DNA of 64,000 nucleotides, from the NCBI GenBank assembly GCA_036874045.1, contig CM072341.1, positions 11,854,501-11,918,500 of the forward strand, read 5' to 3'. A program made the translations under genes and the position numbers. Below are positions 1 to 14,300 of this stretch, one piece after another; within the stretch, counting starts at the first letter, position 1, and each line of letters opens with the position of its first letter. This stretch comes from Cymodocea nodosa (Eukaryota > Streptophyta > Magnoliopsida > Alismatales > Cymodoceaceae). The notes under the pieces were generated by a model, which worked only from the letters and a program-made list of their open reading frames with translations, ran no database searches and was not told the origin of the DNA.

Positions 1-540
1 TCATATTAGGCCTATCATCAAATATACCATGAAAAGATGTATTTCTCATTATATGTACTGTGAAAAGTTTATTCTGCTCATGATGTTATCCTCCATCAAC
101 AAAAGCCCGTCAAAGGTCTTCACACCTACCATCCAAATCACTGCTCAGGTATGTCCAAGCAAACTTCCAAAGGCTTGCAATCTCCCCACCACTAATGCTA
201 GAATTTGTTGAAGCTCGGGTATGTCCAAATTTGCTTTCACAATTTCTAACTGAATACTATTTTGTCTTCCTCTACCTGAAGTTTCATTTAGTTTTACTAA
301 TAATCATTTTCTTACATAGACCTTCAATGTACATCTTGATTGTGTAAAACAATTTTCTCTTATGTTATCATTAATTGGTACAATTCTACTATATTTCAGA
401 TGAAATAAATTTTTAACATATCACTTACAATATTATTGTTAGAAGAGAGGAGAAAATGAGATTATCATTAACAAAACACTAGGCATTACATATATGCTTT
501 ACTAAACCCTAGTGTAAATGGATATCCAAACACTATGTGA
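1..540. other. left edge, no gene seen
   Basis: AT-rich sequence with no recognisable coding similarity. The next VPS50 exon was looked for on the minus strand and not found. Confidence 0.3.
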
Positions 541-542
541 GA

Positions 543-559
543 GGGGGGGGGGGGGGGGG
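543..559 (+). repeat. (G)17 homopolymer
   Basis: Seventeen consecutive G after GAGA, at the left side of the first Harbinger-like element. The true length may be affected by sequencing. Confidence 0.9.
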
Positions 560-991
560 TTGTGCCTACTAAGATTTTGAAGAAAGGAAAGAAATGAAAG
601 TGAAGAAAATATTTTACATGATTATACAGATCTAGAAACTAGGAAAAGTTAAAAAACTTTTCCAAGTATAAAAGAAAATATTTTCCTGAATTTCAAAGAC
701 CCTCTCCTCCGAAATTCAAGAATCATCGCTCGAGACCCTCGTGCCCGAAGTCCACCCACTCACTGCTATCACTATTCCTCGCCCACACCTTCATGCCCAA
801 AATCGACATCTCCCATATTACCGCCCACAACACTCAAAGACATCCCCAAGCACATCTCTCGTCTTGTTGTCGTCACTGTTTCTCGCCCTTGCACCTGAAA
901 CTAACATCTCCCATCTTGCTGCCATCGACGCTCAAACACCCTTGACGTCGAAAGACATCTCTTAAGTACATCTCGTTGTTGTCAACACTTG

Positions 992-1470
992 TGTTAGAAC
1001 CCTTGTGTTTTAATAAATGCAAAAATCCTGGTAAAGTAATAATATGTATTTCACAAGTTATACAAATACAGAAACATCAAAAAGAACAATCAAAAGGTTC
1101 CATAGCTGATCGGACAGTTTTAAAGTTAATTAAAAGGTTCTAGGAGAAATGGTCCGAAAGGAAAGGATTTTCGGAAGATTTCAAGTTAAACCATTCGAAA
1201 ATTAAAATAAAAATAGCTACAAGTTAAAGAGGCAGATTTCAAAAAGTTCCAAGTGAAACTATCTGAAAGACAAATATTTTCAAAAAGTTTCGAAAACAAT
1301 ATACTGAAACTAAGAAAGGTCACATAAAGAACTTAAAAGACTCAAATGACAAACAGAAATAACAACTCGTTAAGTTACAGATTCAAAGGTTGAAGAACTC
1401 GTTAAGTTAGAATAACTCAATGTGTAAATACAGAAGGAAGAGAAAAGAGCTTCGACAGGTTTAACAAACA
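992..1470 (+). mobile_element. copia LTR fragment (SIRE-like) inside Harbinger remnant 1
   Basis: It starts TGTTAGAACCC and carries the same repeated words as the larger copia LTRs elsewhere in the window: paired TCCGAAA/TTCGGA boxes around GTTAA, and ACTCGTTAAGTTA twice (about 1364-1410). The 3' LTR end was not found, so it is truncated or decayed. Confidence 0.5.
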
Positions 1471-1475
1471 AGTTT

Positions 1476-1925
1476 TACTTGGTTGATGTTGGTTATCCTA
1501 ATCAACCTAAATTTATTTGTTCATATCAAGGAATGAGATATCATCTATTTAAATATGAAAATAATAGACTTCCAGAAAATGCAGTCGAAAACTTCAATTA
1601 TAGACATTCACAATTAAGATAAGTGATTGAGCAATCATTTGGAATTGTTAAACATCATTTTGCAATCTTACGAAGACATATATTGTATCATTATGATACA
1701 CAAACAAATATTGTAATGGTTTGCTTCTTACTATATAATTTTATACGTGGAGCTAACAGAGCTGATTTATTAAAAGATAAGTTAACTAAATTTGATCTGG
1801 AAAATGAAAAAATTGAAATTACTGAAGATGAATTTTCATAGATGGATAGTATATTAGAAATGATACAAGAACAAAGAAAACAAATAGTAGATGAAATACG
1901 TGACAACATAAAAACTATTACGTGA
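1476..1925 (+). pseudogene. PIF/Harbinger transposase C-terminal fragment
   Basis: The frame reads YLVDVGYPNQPKF, MRYHL, then NFNYRHSQLR, VIEQSFGIVKHHFAIL and NIVMVCFLLYNFIRG. This is the order YLVDAGYP..GVRYH..FN.RHS.LRNVIER.FG.LK.RF.IL..LHNF.R of the DDE domain of plant HARBI1-like transposases. A stop (TAA, 1620-1622) interrupts the frame between LR and VIEQ and another falls near 1840, so it is dead. The N-terminal half of the nuclease and the myb-like partner gene are missing. Confidence 0.75.
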
Positions 1926-2434
1926 GATAGACATGACTTTTAAATCATTTTATATGTAACTTTGTCATATTGTTATATTACAATATTTGAATATTTGTAT
2001 GTTGACAATTTATATTTATGTTGTAAATTTTATTCATATGTTGAATATTAGTTAACAATTTTGAAATGTAATTGTTTGTGATATGTTATATTCAAATAGG
2101 TAATAGACAATACAACTTTTATTCAATTTGTTTATGACATTGGTAATAAATAAAAATAAGAAGAATTTATATTTTTTCTTAAAATGTAAGTATTATGAAG
2201 TAAAGAAATAGAGCAAATTAAAATTAATTATTAGAGTACTTTAATTAAAAAAATATATTTCAATTCTGAACATTCCTTCCGACACAAATCCCCTTGTGGG
2301 AATTCTAACTTTCTTGACTTTCTAAGACATGCACAAACACCTTAAATTTTCTCAAGAATCTAGACTTTCTAATTCACAAAAAACTGAACTTTCCATTTCT
2401 CTCATTTTTAAACTTTCCGACGTACACAAACACC

Positions 2435-3762
2435 TCCTATATGTCTAACAACTTGTCCAGCTTGTTACATGATGATTCAAATACATTGACAATTATTCCG
2501 TTAATGAAAATATCAACAAATCTTGCTATAAGAAGTTGTCAAGGACTTATAAACAATCTCTTTCATACCCAAATCTCTAATGTAGTGTTAGTCAACTTCC
2601 ATTTATTTTGATCTTTCATAGAATATCAGATTGTATCAGTAGAGATGGCAATTTGATTATTACAATGCATAGGTATCAAAAGATGTATATGGAGACCAAG
2701 CTCAATATGAATTTCAATCACATCATCTCACAAGTTATCGGTAGCATGGGTTTGTACTTAATTTTAGCACTAGACTCAAAAAAAACTTTCTTTTTATTCC
2801 TCCAAGTGACTAAATAGCTCCAACATAAATGTAGCAGCTAGCTGTAAACTTTCTACCACTTTTAACCCCTATATATCTGGAATCAATGAACGCTTGAACA
2901 TTTTATTTTGTTCCACTTGTACTTTCATTTTCTTTGATGAATAATAAGTCTTTAACAGCTCCATTCCAGTCAACCACTTTGTTTATTCATGAATTAACAA
3001 AGTAAATGTACTACAAAAGAAATATTTGGTAGAATAACAATCAAATATACAAGTTCTCTTATTAGTTTTCTGTATTGACCTACATCTTCTTGTATCTCAA
3101 AAGTGTAATCCCAAAAATCTGGATTTGCACCAATTCAGGTTGATTCTTGCTTGCAATCCAATAGTTTAGTTTCTTGTAATAAAATCATGTGCATATTTTT
3201 TTGAGACAGCACCAACCTACCAATTCATCTTTGCTATAAGGAAATTCAATACTAAGGAAATATCATTGTTTTTCCCATGTCATTTGTTACAAAATGTTCA
3301 GCCAAGTACATCCTTGTTTTACCTATGCCTACTTTCTCGTTGTCCATAAAGAGAGTGTCATCAACAAAAAATTGCAAATGTCACACAATCACTACTCATC
3401 TTCTTAATAAAGATAGATTGATCAACAATACATACACGAAATTTACTCTTAGAACAATCTAGCTAAATTGTTCAAACCAAACTCAAACTTTGCTTAAGCA
3501 CATATATAACATTTTAAACATACATACCATATTTTCCTCTTAAGCAACATACTTAACAGGTAACTCCATCAAAACCTCTTATGACAAATCAATACACAAG
3601 AAGACATTATTTACATCAAGTTGAGACATTTTCCATCCTTCACTAAGAGAAATAGATAAAAACCACACAAACAGAGTTGAGACCAACAACAAAAAAAACA
3701 TTTTTGCATAGTCAATGTCATAAGTCTGCAAAATCATTTAACTACTAGATGAACTTTTTCTT
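2435..3762 (-). pseudogene. Ty1/copia pol remnant (RT to RNase H)
   Basis: Read on the minus strand with frameshifts and stops, the pieces follow copia order: QLDVNNVFL..EVLMELP (RT, like QLDVKNAFLHGDL.EEVYM), a KKYAHDF.TRN piece (like RKYALDLL.ETG), KTNKRTCIFD (like RLVGKLIYLS), then the RNase H end with ERSK.MEVD.HYIRD and CNKLDKLLDI. Capsid, integrase and protease regions are absent. The adjacent LTR at 3763-3921 makes this an internally deleted element. Confidence 0.75.
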
Positions 3763-3921
3763 TGTTGGAACACAAGAAATGGGTGGAAGTAAAAATATTA
3801 TTTATAAGCAAGCATAAGACTTCTGTTTATTGAGAGTACACAAACAGAATAAATAGCACTTAGGTAATGTAGGACTAAACCCACACACACCTAAAACTCT
3901 AATACATTATTTTCTCTAACA
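3763..3921 (-). mobile_element. short copia LTR (about 159 bp) with polypurine tract
   Basis: Plus strand TGTTGGAACACAAG.. to ..CTCTAACA; on the minus strand a GAGGGAAAG polypurine tract (3922-3930) lies directly before it. The same 155-159 bp LTR recurs three times at 11391, 12599 and 15202. In minus orientation it precedes the copia pol remnant, which identifies the family. Confidence 0.65.
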
Positions 3922-3930
3922 CTTTCCCTC

Positions 3931-6900
3931 AAGTTAGAAAATTTAACCTACAATAGACTCATACATAAGCAAATTAAAACAAAATAAATAAAGAGATGCA
4001 TAACAAATAAATATAACTACACATAATAGCAATGTTGTGTAAGTAAGAAAAATGGTCAAACCTTAGTTAACTAACTAAAGCAAGTGTAAACACTAATATG
4101 TTGTCAACACCATTAGACCCAATCAACATTCATACACCCAAACATACTAATAAGTTAATTCATTGTTGATATTATTAGTCTCAATAAACATACAAATACT
4201 CACACATACTAAAAGACTTGCACATATGCTCTTACAATATTAATACAATATCATCCAATAAAAATGACACAAACTAATATGGATTGTGACTAAAGGTATT
4301 TCAAAAATCTCAAATCTCATATAAAACACACAAATTTTGACAAAGCAACATTACTAAAACATTAACACTTCACAGGAAAAATATAACTGATGTAATTTCC
4401 ATCAGCCTGACCGAATTTCCTTTAGTCAACTTGAAGAGATGCTTCACTCATGGATGTCTATCATCCTTTTTATGCCACATCTGTAGCCACATGACGACTG
4501 CCACTTATTTCAACATCAACATTCCTGGTCAACCCAGTGTTAACATGTGGCAATGGGCCCAACACGTCAGCACCATACAACTGCCACATCAGTGTTGCAT
4601 CATCCCTTATAATTTTCCTCTTCTGATGGACTAGATTCTATTATCCTACCTTTTGATTTGACGATCTACAATGAATCGTCCAAATCTCATCTAATAAATA
4701 GGAATTAATCTATTTTTTATCTAACAATGGAAATATCATCTGAAAATTAGTGACTGGAATCGTATCACCTAGACCTATTAATTGGTCCAGATCACAGGAA
4801 CTTTGTTTTGATTGCCCTAATCCAACAACTGTCATTTTTCCTACTTTTAATCCAATGACTTGGATCCAACGCAAGACCAATGGAAGAGATCACATCATCT
4901 AATTAGATCAAACAATGGAGATCACTTCTCACCATTAGGATCTAACGATCACATTTTAATCTCATCAATTTGATGAAACTAACTATTTGATCCTCCACTG
5001 CACTAATCGTCGGCTCCTTTGTCACTTCAACCACACCACCTACAACTGTTGTATCCAATTTGACCGAACAATCTACTGCAACTACATCAAAGTAGCAAAA
5101 CAAAAAACAAAATTTTTGACTCAATCGAGGGCACCTCTAGATAGGAATCCCCACAACTCCCTCTTGAGCTTGAGTGATCAACATCACAACTCATATTCCC
5201 TCACATTCACCATGCACAACCGCCATGCCACTCATCTTCTTTAACCACAATGAGCTTTGACATTGAGGTAAGTCAACTGTTTCATCATTCCAAAGAAGTC
5301 ACCCACACTCCCTTTGCCTCAAGCAATCTTTCTCGAAGCTTCTAGTCACAATTCACCCACCATAACGACCATCTACCCAATCTCCCCTATTTCAACTATT
5401 ATCTATCACTCACTTGGGCCGCCAATTCAGCAAACAAGAGATAACACCCGCACTTTATTTTCCCTCTACACAACAAAGTAACCCTCAAGCAAGCTCTCCA
5501 CACCAACAACGTCCCCCTTTCATAGGTAACACCACCATCAAAGAAGAATAGGGGATGAACCATAATAATCCATCCATTGTAGCTTTATTTTTATGGTCAA
5601 CCATTTTGATTAAGGAGGGTAATGGATGGCTCATATCGAGCCACATCACCCTCCTCCTTTATGAAATGTATAATGCATTTCCTGTTTAACTTCAATCACT
5701 TATAACTTTAGATTCAACTGTTGGATTATACTAAAATTTTAATATGTTGTAAATCACTACTCAAGCTTTCTAACAAGTCAAAGATCAGGGAAATCCGATC
5801 TCTAGATCAAAAGTTATTAAAATTTAATTATGCTATGACTATCTGAGTTAAATCTGTTTATATGTCATGTATGATTAACTCTTACATTTAGATCCAACCA
5901 TTAGATCTAACCAATATTTTAGTATGTTGAAACTTGCCTAATAAACTTTCCAACACAGATTTTAGACCTAAAATCTATCCAATGGATGGAAAGATCTGAA
6001 TCTAAGAATATTGCCTAATGTTGCTACCTACCTATTATGTGTGCTTGTCAAAAATAAATTTTTGCTTACAATCTACCTGTGACAATTTTTATTCAATATT
6101 TTTCTCTTTAAATACGCTCCCTAAGTTTTCAAATGTCTATTATATCATGCTTTTTCAATTTGTCAACTGAGAGTTATGATTTTCCAAAGTAAATCATTCT
6201 CTATTTACTGTTTTGATACTATTTCACTTCCGATCACGTTTTTCAACATTTATAGGCTTTTAAATGCATAGTCCATATATTTTTCCATGTAGCTAGCTTA
6301 CTAATCTTTTATTTCCAAGTTGAATCACATCATTCTACCAGGTAATTAAGGAATTTCAAATTCGATCTTAATTACAAATAGGTTGTTTGCCCTTACACAC
6401 ACGTACTAAAAGTAAAGTAGCAACTACATCTCAAATCAACCTCAAACATTTTTGTTTACATTTTTCCTTAAAACTAAACTCATTAATGTTTCATACATCT
6501 TTGTAATCATCCTGTTCCAATCAGTATACTTTTCTCTATGATTTTTCAAAGTTTGCACTACTAGCAGACATTATCACAAACCTGCCTCACGCCTCGGATT
6601 TCTTTAATTTGTTTGTACCTTTTAACCATTCAGATGTTTTTATTGCATATTTTTCCTAAATTGTAAACTCGAAGTGCTTCAATTCAAAAGTGATTTCATG
6701 ATTTTCTGATGAATAAACTTTTCATCGCAATTTTCCAAAATCTACATATTTTTGTAGACATTCCAGCAATTAAATGGTAATATTTTTTAGTCATTAAAAG
6801 TGCATGCTTCGTGCGTAATTGATTATTTGATTGAATAACTACAATATCATGCTTACATAATGTGTTTGATTACTGATTCATGTTTGATCACATTTGTTTT

Positions 6901-8236
6901 CTTAATTATGTTACTGCATTATACGTCATGCAATATTATTTTATTCATATTATTACTTGTGAAAACACTTGAGCTTATTTATAAATCAAATAGAATAGCA
7001 TGATTTAGAGTCTGAAGCATACTCTTATTTTACTTTTCTTGTGCATGACTGAACTGAAGCATGAAATCGCATGCATCGCTGTTTTTTTCGATATATGTTT
7101 ATTGTTTTCTGTAACTTTGTCGATTTTTATCACACACAGTTGGACTTGAAAGTGAAGTCACACCTTAGATAATATTTTATATCATTTCGCCAACATAACT
7201 AAAATACATCATGTATAAGTCAAGTCTACCTATAGCATAATTATAAAAAGATAGGTGACACTTCTAAATAATTTCTCACCTCTAGGATTAGTAAAATCTC
7301 ACAAGTCTACAAACATAAGATGCATTAGAATCATCCCTCTTAGTCAAGCTATGCCCATAGATGCATTTGACACTTCATTAAAGACTAAGGTTTCATGCAC
7401 ACACATCTTAGTTTTCCTTCTCATCTCTTTAGGATATTCCACAATTCTCTCTTTCTTTAGGTTATCACTTAACTTCACATTTAAACAAGTGATAATCCAT
7501 TAATCATCTTAAAAATGCACCAAAATAATCTCTTTGGAAGGGCATAAATGAATTCATCTATTTTACATGTCCCAAAGTCATCTTACATTGACATTTTGTT
7601 CACTTTACTTATTTGCTTTAACTATACCATACTTAGGTCATTTAGACTAAAATCATATAAGGTTCATTCTCTATTCACTACATGAATAAAAGGATGTTTA
7701 CACAACTCTTTTCTAAGCTCCCAATTCTATTTGTCTACTTAGATGAAAATATTCATTTTCATCTTTTCTACTATTTGCACAATCAAGCATCATGCATCCT
7801 TTTACATTACACCTAAGAATATCTAAAAAATCAAGAAATTGGATGCATAGGATGTCTAATACATTTCTTATGCATACCCAGAACATTTATCTAGACTTTT
7901 TAAGCATACTTCACAAACTTATTCACTTTGCATACATCCATAAATAGTACTTAGGATTTTTTAGTCTTTCTTTAAATTAGATTAAGTAACGACTCCATCT
8001 TTCTCCCTTTGCTCTGGAGTCCTCGCCAATCTTTTCCTTCTATGACCTATATAGTGTTACAAATATACAACAAAAAATCTGAACTGCTAGCAATAAGTAC
8101 CAAACTCTGTGTTTGAAAGGGTGCATCCTAATTGTGCTTGGTAAGCATTTTAGATTTCCAAAAGAAGAAAAAATAAGCAATTGCAATTTTAACTATAATT
8201 ATTTAAATTAAAATGTTTTAAAGACAAGATACATAC
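3931..8236. other. long repeat-derived stretch in VPS50 intron 4
   Basis: No gene seen. The part 4650-7140 has repeated GATCYAAC..TTGGATC words and a layout that recalls chromovirus LTR and leader sequence, but no coding domain supports this. The rest is AT-rich with no recognisable similarity. Confidence 0.25.
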
Positions 8237-8315
8237 CCATTTCTTCATGATGCTCCATGACATGGTGTGACAATGTTTCTGCTATCCCATCCAATTGTGC
8301 TAATCTAAGTGTTGC
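8237..8315 (-). CDS. VPS50: VPS50 exon 4
   Basis: 79 bases: 26 codons plus one base ([18 protein letters not shown] then VMEHHEEM), acceptor TTTTACAG before 8315 and donor ATGG|GTATGT at 8237/8236. It follows exon 3 in phase. GIAETLSHH differs from the usual RVAERLSRH of plant relatives, a mild divergence. The next exon, expected to encode the VRELERDL..ICMNGRRHL region, was not found in the remaining 8.2 kb. Confidence 0.8.
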
Positions 8316-11300
8316 CTGTAAAATTGAAGATCAAGATGATACAAAATCATAAATTAGAAATCCACAAGAAACGTTATATCAACAAAATATACATTACTTA
8401 GGCAGTGAATTATGTCAAGTCAGAGGTGCAAAATGCATGACAGATATGTTTTCAATCCTTCATTCTTTGTGTAACAAAGGAGCAATAGCCCCTGTTTTAT
8501 TAGATATGGAGCAAAAAATTGGAATAAAAAAGCACAAACATTGTTATCAAAGTATTAATAAGGATGGGTTCCCCAAGACCAATTTTCCATAAGCACTAGG
8601 AACAATAATTGAGATAGTTTTGCATTGTCATTAGTCATGTCTAGCTTAGTACATAAAGTCTCAAAAACCTCAACGCTCACACCTGTTGGCAAAAATATCG
8701 ATCACCTACTCCAAAAAGTAAGTCTAAGGCATAGATATAACTTCTTTAATCAATATATCACAAACTTAATAACAATCTACTTTAACATACTTCATACACT
8801 AAAACAATGTAGGATTATTGGCAATAGAAAGTTGGTTTTCACATTGCAGAGCTATAGGGACCTCCATAAGAAAAGCAAGCTCATGGGAAAGGATCTGTGT
8901 CACATCATCTTACACATTATCTATGCCATGGAACAATATTCAGCTTAAATATAAGATCTGGTTGCTACATTTTCTTTCTTCCTTCACCATTTCACAAGAT
9001 TTTCCCCAATCATTGTATTTAGCACCAACGTTGTGTCAAGTATTAATCCTATGGAAAAGGAAGCATATCAAATATTAGTGAAAATTTTAATGGAGACAAT
9101 GCCAAAGCACGGAAAAGTTGAATTTTGAATGAAAAGCCTTGAACTTTGTTTTGAAACATTAGGTTAAAATAAAGTATAACCCTAGCAAGATGGTACAGTG
9201 TTAAGGTGTTGGGGCGAAAGGCTCTTAGACAAGGGATCCTATCTTAAAAATTTATGGGACAAATACAGACGTGGATTTAAGGGAATGTAATGGGGGCCCA
9301 GGGATGCCATGTACAAACCCTCAAGTTGGACTCTATGCTCACCATCCAAAGGATATTGCATTAAGGGATTTTTCAGAAATTAAAAAAGTAAGGTAACACA
9401 CATGCAAAATCAATAAAACTAAATTTGTAGGTTTTTGAGGAGGGCATTTTTCATATAATAGATACGATCTTGACATGCACAAAAAATGTCAGAATAGTCA
9501 CACATCAATTAGTATAGAGACTAGAGGCTAAACCTGAGCTAATATATGATGGATGTCTTCACTCATTATCAATTTGATTTTAAGTTGGATTTTCACATGA
9601 TATTAGAGTAGATTCACAACATCTGCCTTATCTAAAGAAAAAGGATACTTGTAGACATAAGATAAGCCATATGTAAAGAAAAAAATTAAAATCGGTAATG
9701 CACCATCATCGGTTAGTGTAAGAACTAAACCTAGGCTAATATATGATAGATGTTTCCAGTCATTACCAATTGGTTTTAAATTGAATTTTCATAGAAATAC
9801 TAAACATGTATGATGGTGATGATCCATTTAAGAGGCTCCAATGGTTCTTGTTGGGGAACTCAATGAGGAATGTTGTGTTGTTGTTCTAGAGGAGTAGAGT
9901 CACAATGACTTCGTGGTGGACATGGTAATGCAAAACTAAAAATTAAGACAATATCTCATTATCTTGTTCACTTTGTTGACTTTAATGACTTAGACGACTT
10001 GGAGAATGAGTGAAACCAGCATTTCTCCAAACATTCTTGAGTATAACTTGCTTGCCCCATATGAATCAGCTCTGAAAGATGTGTAATCATAAGGATCTAC
10101 AAGATCACATACACTAATTCATCAAAATATTCCATTAAGCTTCCATGATCTGAATCATCATGCCTTCCCCAAAAAGGTTTTCCACTATATAATAATAGGA
10201 ACATGGTTCATTTCAAGATAATACTCTAATTCCATGATCTTCATAATATGTAACATGTGTAAATCCAATCTCTCATGTGAAGTGACTAAATGGTCAATGA
10301 ATTTGCTCTCGTACATCTCCATTTGTAGGATATGCTTCATCTACAACTCCACCGTTACCACCATCATTATCATCACTCAAATGTGTAGAATCATCATCTA
10401 TGTCATTGCCATCACTTAAACCTAGACTTCTACCACAAGAATGCCTTGATGGACTCATGCATACTTTTACACCTACACTAAATTCATCAGCAATTCTTCT
10501 ATTAGGCTTACCATCTAAAATTGATTGTTAATTTTTTCCAACCAATCTATCAACCAAGTCAACACCATCAACACCTAGGAGATTTCATAACAGCCAACTA
10601 ATATAAAAGTTTGTAAATGGGGTAACAAGCTTGACATCAACAACTCTGTTATCAACTTCATCTTGTTAAAATCCTTCAGAATGAGATCAACAATGAGCAA
10701 CCAAAGGATGGTCCAAAAAAAGATATATTTCCACAATTTTTCATCAACCTTTTTGAAATTACTTTCCTTATTTGTCACCATCTGACCCACATCTGAAGGT
10801 CCAACACCCTTAATGATATCAGCTATTAACTTATAAAGATACTTGTGATCTCTAATATGTTTGAATGGAATTTAGACACCAACATGACAATCACCTAGTA
10901 TGAAATTTGCTATTTGTTTTCTAATGCCACTTGTCCATCCATCACGTGTAATGGAAAATTTGCTTCTGATCGCCAGGACTACCAGCTTTATTAAACCAAC
11001 AAAACACATGATCTGTAGACCACAACAAATAACGTTGTTGGAATTTCCTTTGATTGTAGTTGATCTGTGGACTACCACAGACAAATAGGGAAATATTTTG
11101 ATTCATTAGAAGATAAGAACATGAGAAGTTGCTTTGATTGTAGTTGTAGAGTCTGTCATTTTGCTTATAATATCGTTATAACTTTGGACATCCTTTTTTT
11201 ATTTCATTATGTTGTGTTTGAGACAATATGTTGTTAGGTTATTGGCTTTTATTTAAAATTAATTTGCACATTTTGTTCTTTAATATAATAGAAATATTTA

Positions 11301-14300
11301 TTAAAAATACTCTGATTATGTGTTTTTAATTATTAATGTACATAGAAAATTTAATAAAACTACCTGGACACCTAAAACCAAAATTGCTAATGTTGAAACA
11401 TATGAAATAGATGAAAGTTATATATCATTCATAAGCAAGCAAAACCTCTATAAATAGAGAGTACATAAAAGAGATAAACAAAACTCTAAGAATATAAGAC
11501 TAAACTCACTTACAACACAAATAACTCTAATATATTATTTACTTTCACACTGTCCCTCTAGTTAAAGCATTCCACTCGCAACAAACTCAACAACAACTCA
11601 GACTTAACTAGAAATAATAAATACATAAAGAAATATAAAAAACCAATAATTGTAAGTAGAAGTAACAGCAATAGGCAATAGTGGTGAACCTCTATGGAGA
11701 GGCAATAGTAATAGAGAACTTCTGATCATGTGAAAGCAATAACATTACAGAACCTTCAATAATACGAAGGCAATAGTAGGGTAATCTGAGATAAATTTTA
11801 AAAGAACTAATCTTAGGTAGTAGTAGAATAACCATCAGATGATATGATCTGAGGTAGTAAAAGAGATAAATACATGGTCTATCCTCAGAAAATAGGTAAA
11901 TAGATGTGATCTACCCTTTTTTTTCTTCTTCTTTTTTTCTACTTCCATTAATTTTTTAAAACATATTTTTTACTTTACTTTTTCTCTCTCCTCCTCCCCC
12001 CTTTTTTCATCTTTTACTTTTCATTCTCCTTTTTTTTCTTCAAGTGCAACACTATCTTCTTTGTCCATCTATATCACCTCTACAACTTTAATGAGTGTAG
12101 ATAAATCCCTCCAAGCTTCCTTCAATGGTAGTCAAGAGTTTGGGCTAGGGGCGAATTCAATCTAATGGCTACGCACGAGCACAAGAGATGGAATAGCAGA
12201 TGCAGCAAAGGTAGAGATGATAGCATGGCAACGAAGGTTGACATTGATACATAGGTCTCAGCAATGCTAGATCTTAATAAGTACGAACATAAGATCTACA
12301 ACAAAGATAAGTAGAAATAGCATAGGAATGAGAGAGTGGTGCAAAATATTGACAGTGACCACATGTAATAGAAGAGGAGAGGAGTTACAACATTTATTCT
12401 CAAACAAAAAGACAGAACAGACGTAATAAAAAAAAGGAAAGGGATAGTAGATAAGGGAAAATTTAATGATGGCCACAGCAGACGCCAACAAGGTTGGCTA
12501 ATGGTGGTGGTTGGGAGGAAAGTGTAAGTAGTGTTTCCCTTCTCTATACCTAAATCTTCCATCCTAAATAGACTCTCAAAACATACACTTTAATATCATG
12601 TTAGAACATAAGAAATGGAAGGAAGCTGTATATCATTCATAAACAAACAAGACTTCTATATATAAAGACTATATAAAGAAAATAAAGACATTATAAGCAA
12701 TGTGAGAAAAAAACTATTTAAAACCCAAAATCCTAATACATTATTTACTCTCACACTCTCCTTCAAGCTAAAGCATCTAACTCAAAACTAACTAAATAAC
12801 AATGCAAACTTAATTAGAAATAACAAATAAAGGAATAAAAAACTAATTATTATAAGTGGAAATACTAACAATAGGAAATAATAGTAAACCTCTATGGAGA
12901 GGTAATGGTAATAGAGAACCTTCAATTATGTAAAGACAGTAACAGTACAAAACCTCGAACCATGTGATGGCAACAATAGAGATATCTAAGATAAGTTTAA
13001 AAAAAAACTAATTTCAAATGGTAGTAGAATACTATCAGATGATATAATCTAAGGTAGTAGAATAGACAAACACATGGTCTATTCTTAGTAAGATTTCAAA
13101 TCAGTATCATATTGAGAATTAATCCTATGAAAAAAAGAAATGCATTAAGGATCAAGAATCATATCAATTTAAACACAATATTTTTATAGAAATAGCTAAA
13201 AAACTTAAAATTTCAACTTAAAACTTAGAAATAAGATAAAAGAAGTTATAATAAACATTAAACAAAAACTTAAATAAATTTTTTCGGTAATTATCATGTA
13301 TAAAATGTTAATTAGATACAAAAATAGTAGATGTATGTATGACTATCTTAAATTATGCCAATTATGGTAGGCCCTTCCTTTTGTCAAGTCAAAGAAAAAA
13401 AATTGATTTTTTAATAATTTCCTTTTTTAAAACATAATTTTTATGTAATATTTTTTATTTTTCTTCTCTTTTTCCATTTTTTTTTCTAATTATTAGATAT
13501 CTTTTTTTTCTTTATTGTTCAAAAAAATAAAATTTCACATGAAGGAGCAATATATCTTCTTTATATGAATTCCTTTTATTATATTTGTCCTTTTTTTAAA
13601 AAAAACAAGTTTATACTTTTTATTCTTTTCAGCAATCTATCTTGATTTTTGAATCAACACTTATAATGTAATTAATATTGTTAAAAAATCTCATGTGAAT
13701 TAATAAGAAAATTAGAAAATAAAGTTTTTTTAAATAAAAATCATATATTTTTGTTATTTTTTATTGCTTCCACCATTTGTTAAACAAAAATTTTTATTTA
13801 ATAATTTCTTTCTTTTATATTCCTTTTTTCCTTCTTTTCTTTTTTTTCTTTCCTTTCTTTCTTCTTTCTCTCTTTCTTCTTTTTTCCTTTTTTCTTTCTT
13901 TTCCTTTTTTTTTCTTTCTCATTTTCTTCTTTTTTCCTTTTTTCTTTTTCCTTTTTTTTTTCTTTCTCCTCTTTACACATGTGTCACCACCTCCTCCTTT
14001 TCTTCTTCTTTTTCTTTCTTCCCACCAAAAACCCTAATGAGTTATGGTGGTTGCAAAGGCTTCCAATGATGTTTTACAAAAGAATACTTTAAGAGACTAC
14101 ACAACAAATGAAAGAGATGTAATGCTTAGTGCTGAGTCCTTCAACAAAGTTTTTAGCAATCAATGACAACTTTGACAGAGCACCCATCTCTCTAGATCGA
14201 TTGATCTTTGCAATGGATTGATCAATCCATCCTCTAGCAAGTGAAAAGATGATAAGGATCCTACGATTTGTCAATTATACATCGATCCTATAAGAAAAAT

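Larger units (their letters stand above)
560..2440 (+). mobile_element. PIF/Harbinger-type element remnant 1
   Basis: A degraded transposase (1476-1925) is flanked on the left by a leader rich in CTCGCCC/CACCC words (720-960) and on the right by a 3' tail rich in CTTTC and TTTCC words ending near 2440. The second Harbinger-like copy at 28441-46440 has the same layout. Outer ends and terminal inverted repeats could not be fixed. A copia LTR fragment (992-1470) lies inside it. Confidence 0.5.

Noticed and set aside
741..965. Short Pro/His/Ser-rich frames here and at 28702-28970 and 44891-45197
   Set aside because: They come from CTCACCC/CTCGCCC-rich leader DNA of Harbinger-like elements in several frames at once; not genes.
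9178..9420. tRNA-derived SINE head (TAGCAAGATGG resembling an A box)
   Set aside because: The B-box counterpart is poor and no tail or target duplication is visible.
13764..14069. Overlapping frames in a CT-rich tract (Phe/Ser/Leu-rich on plus, Lys/Glu-rich on minus)
   Set aside because: Low-complexity translation of a homopurine/homopyrimidine tract; no similarity or gene structure.
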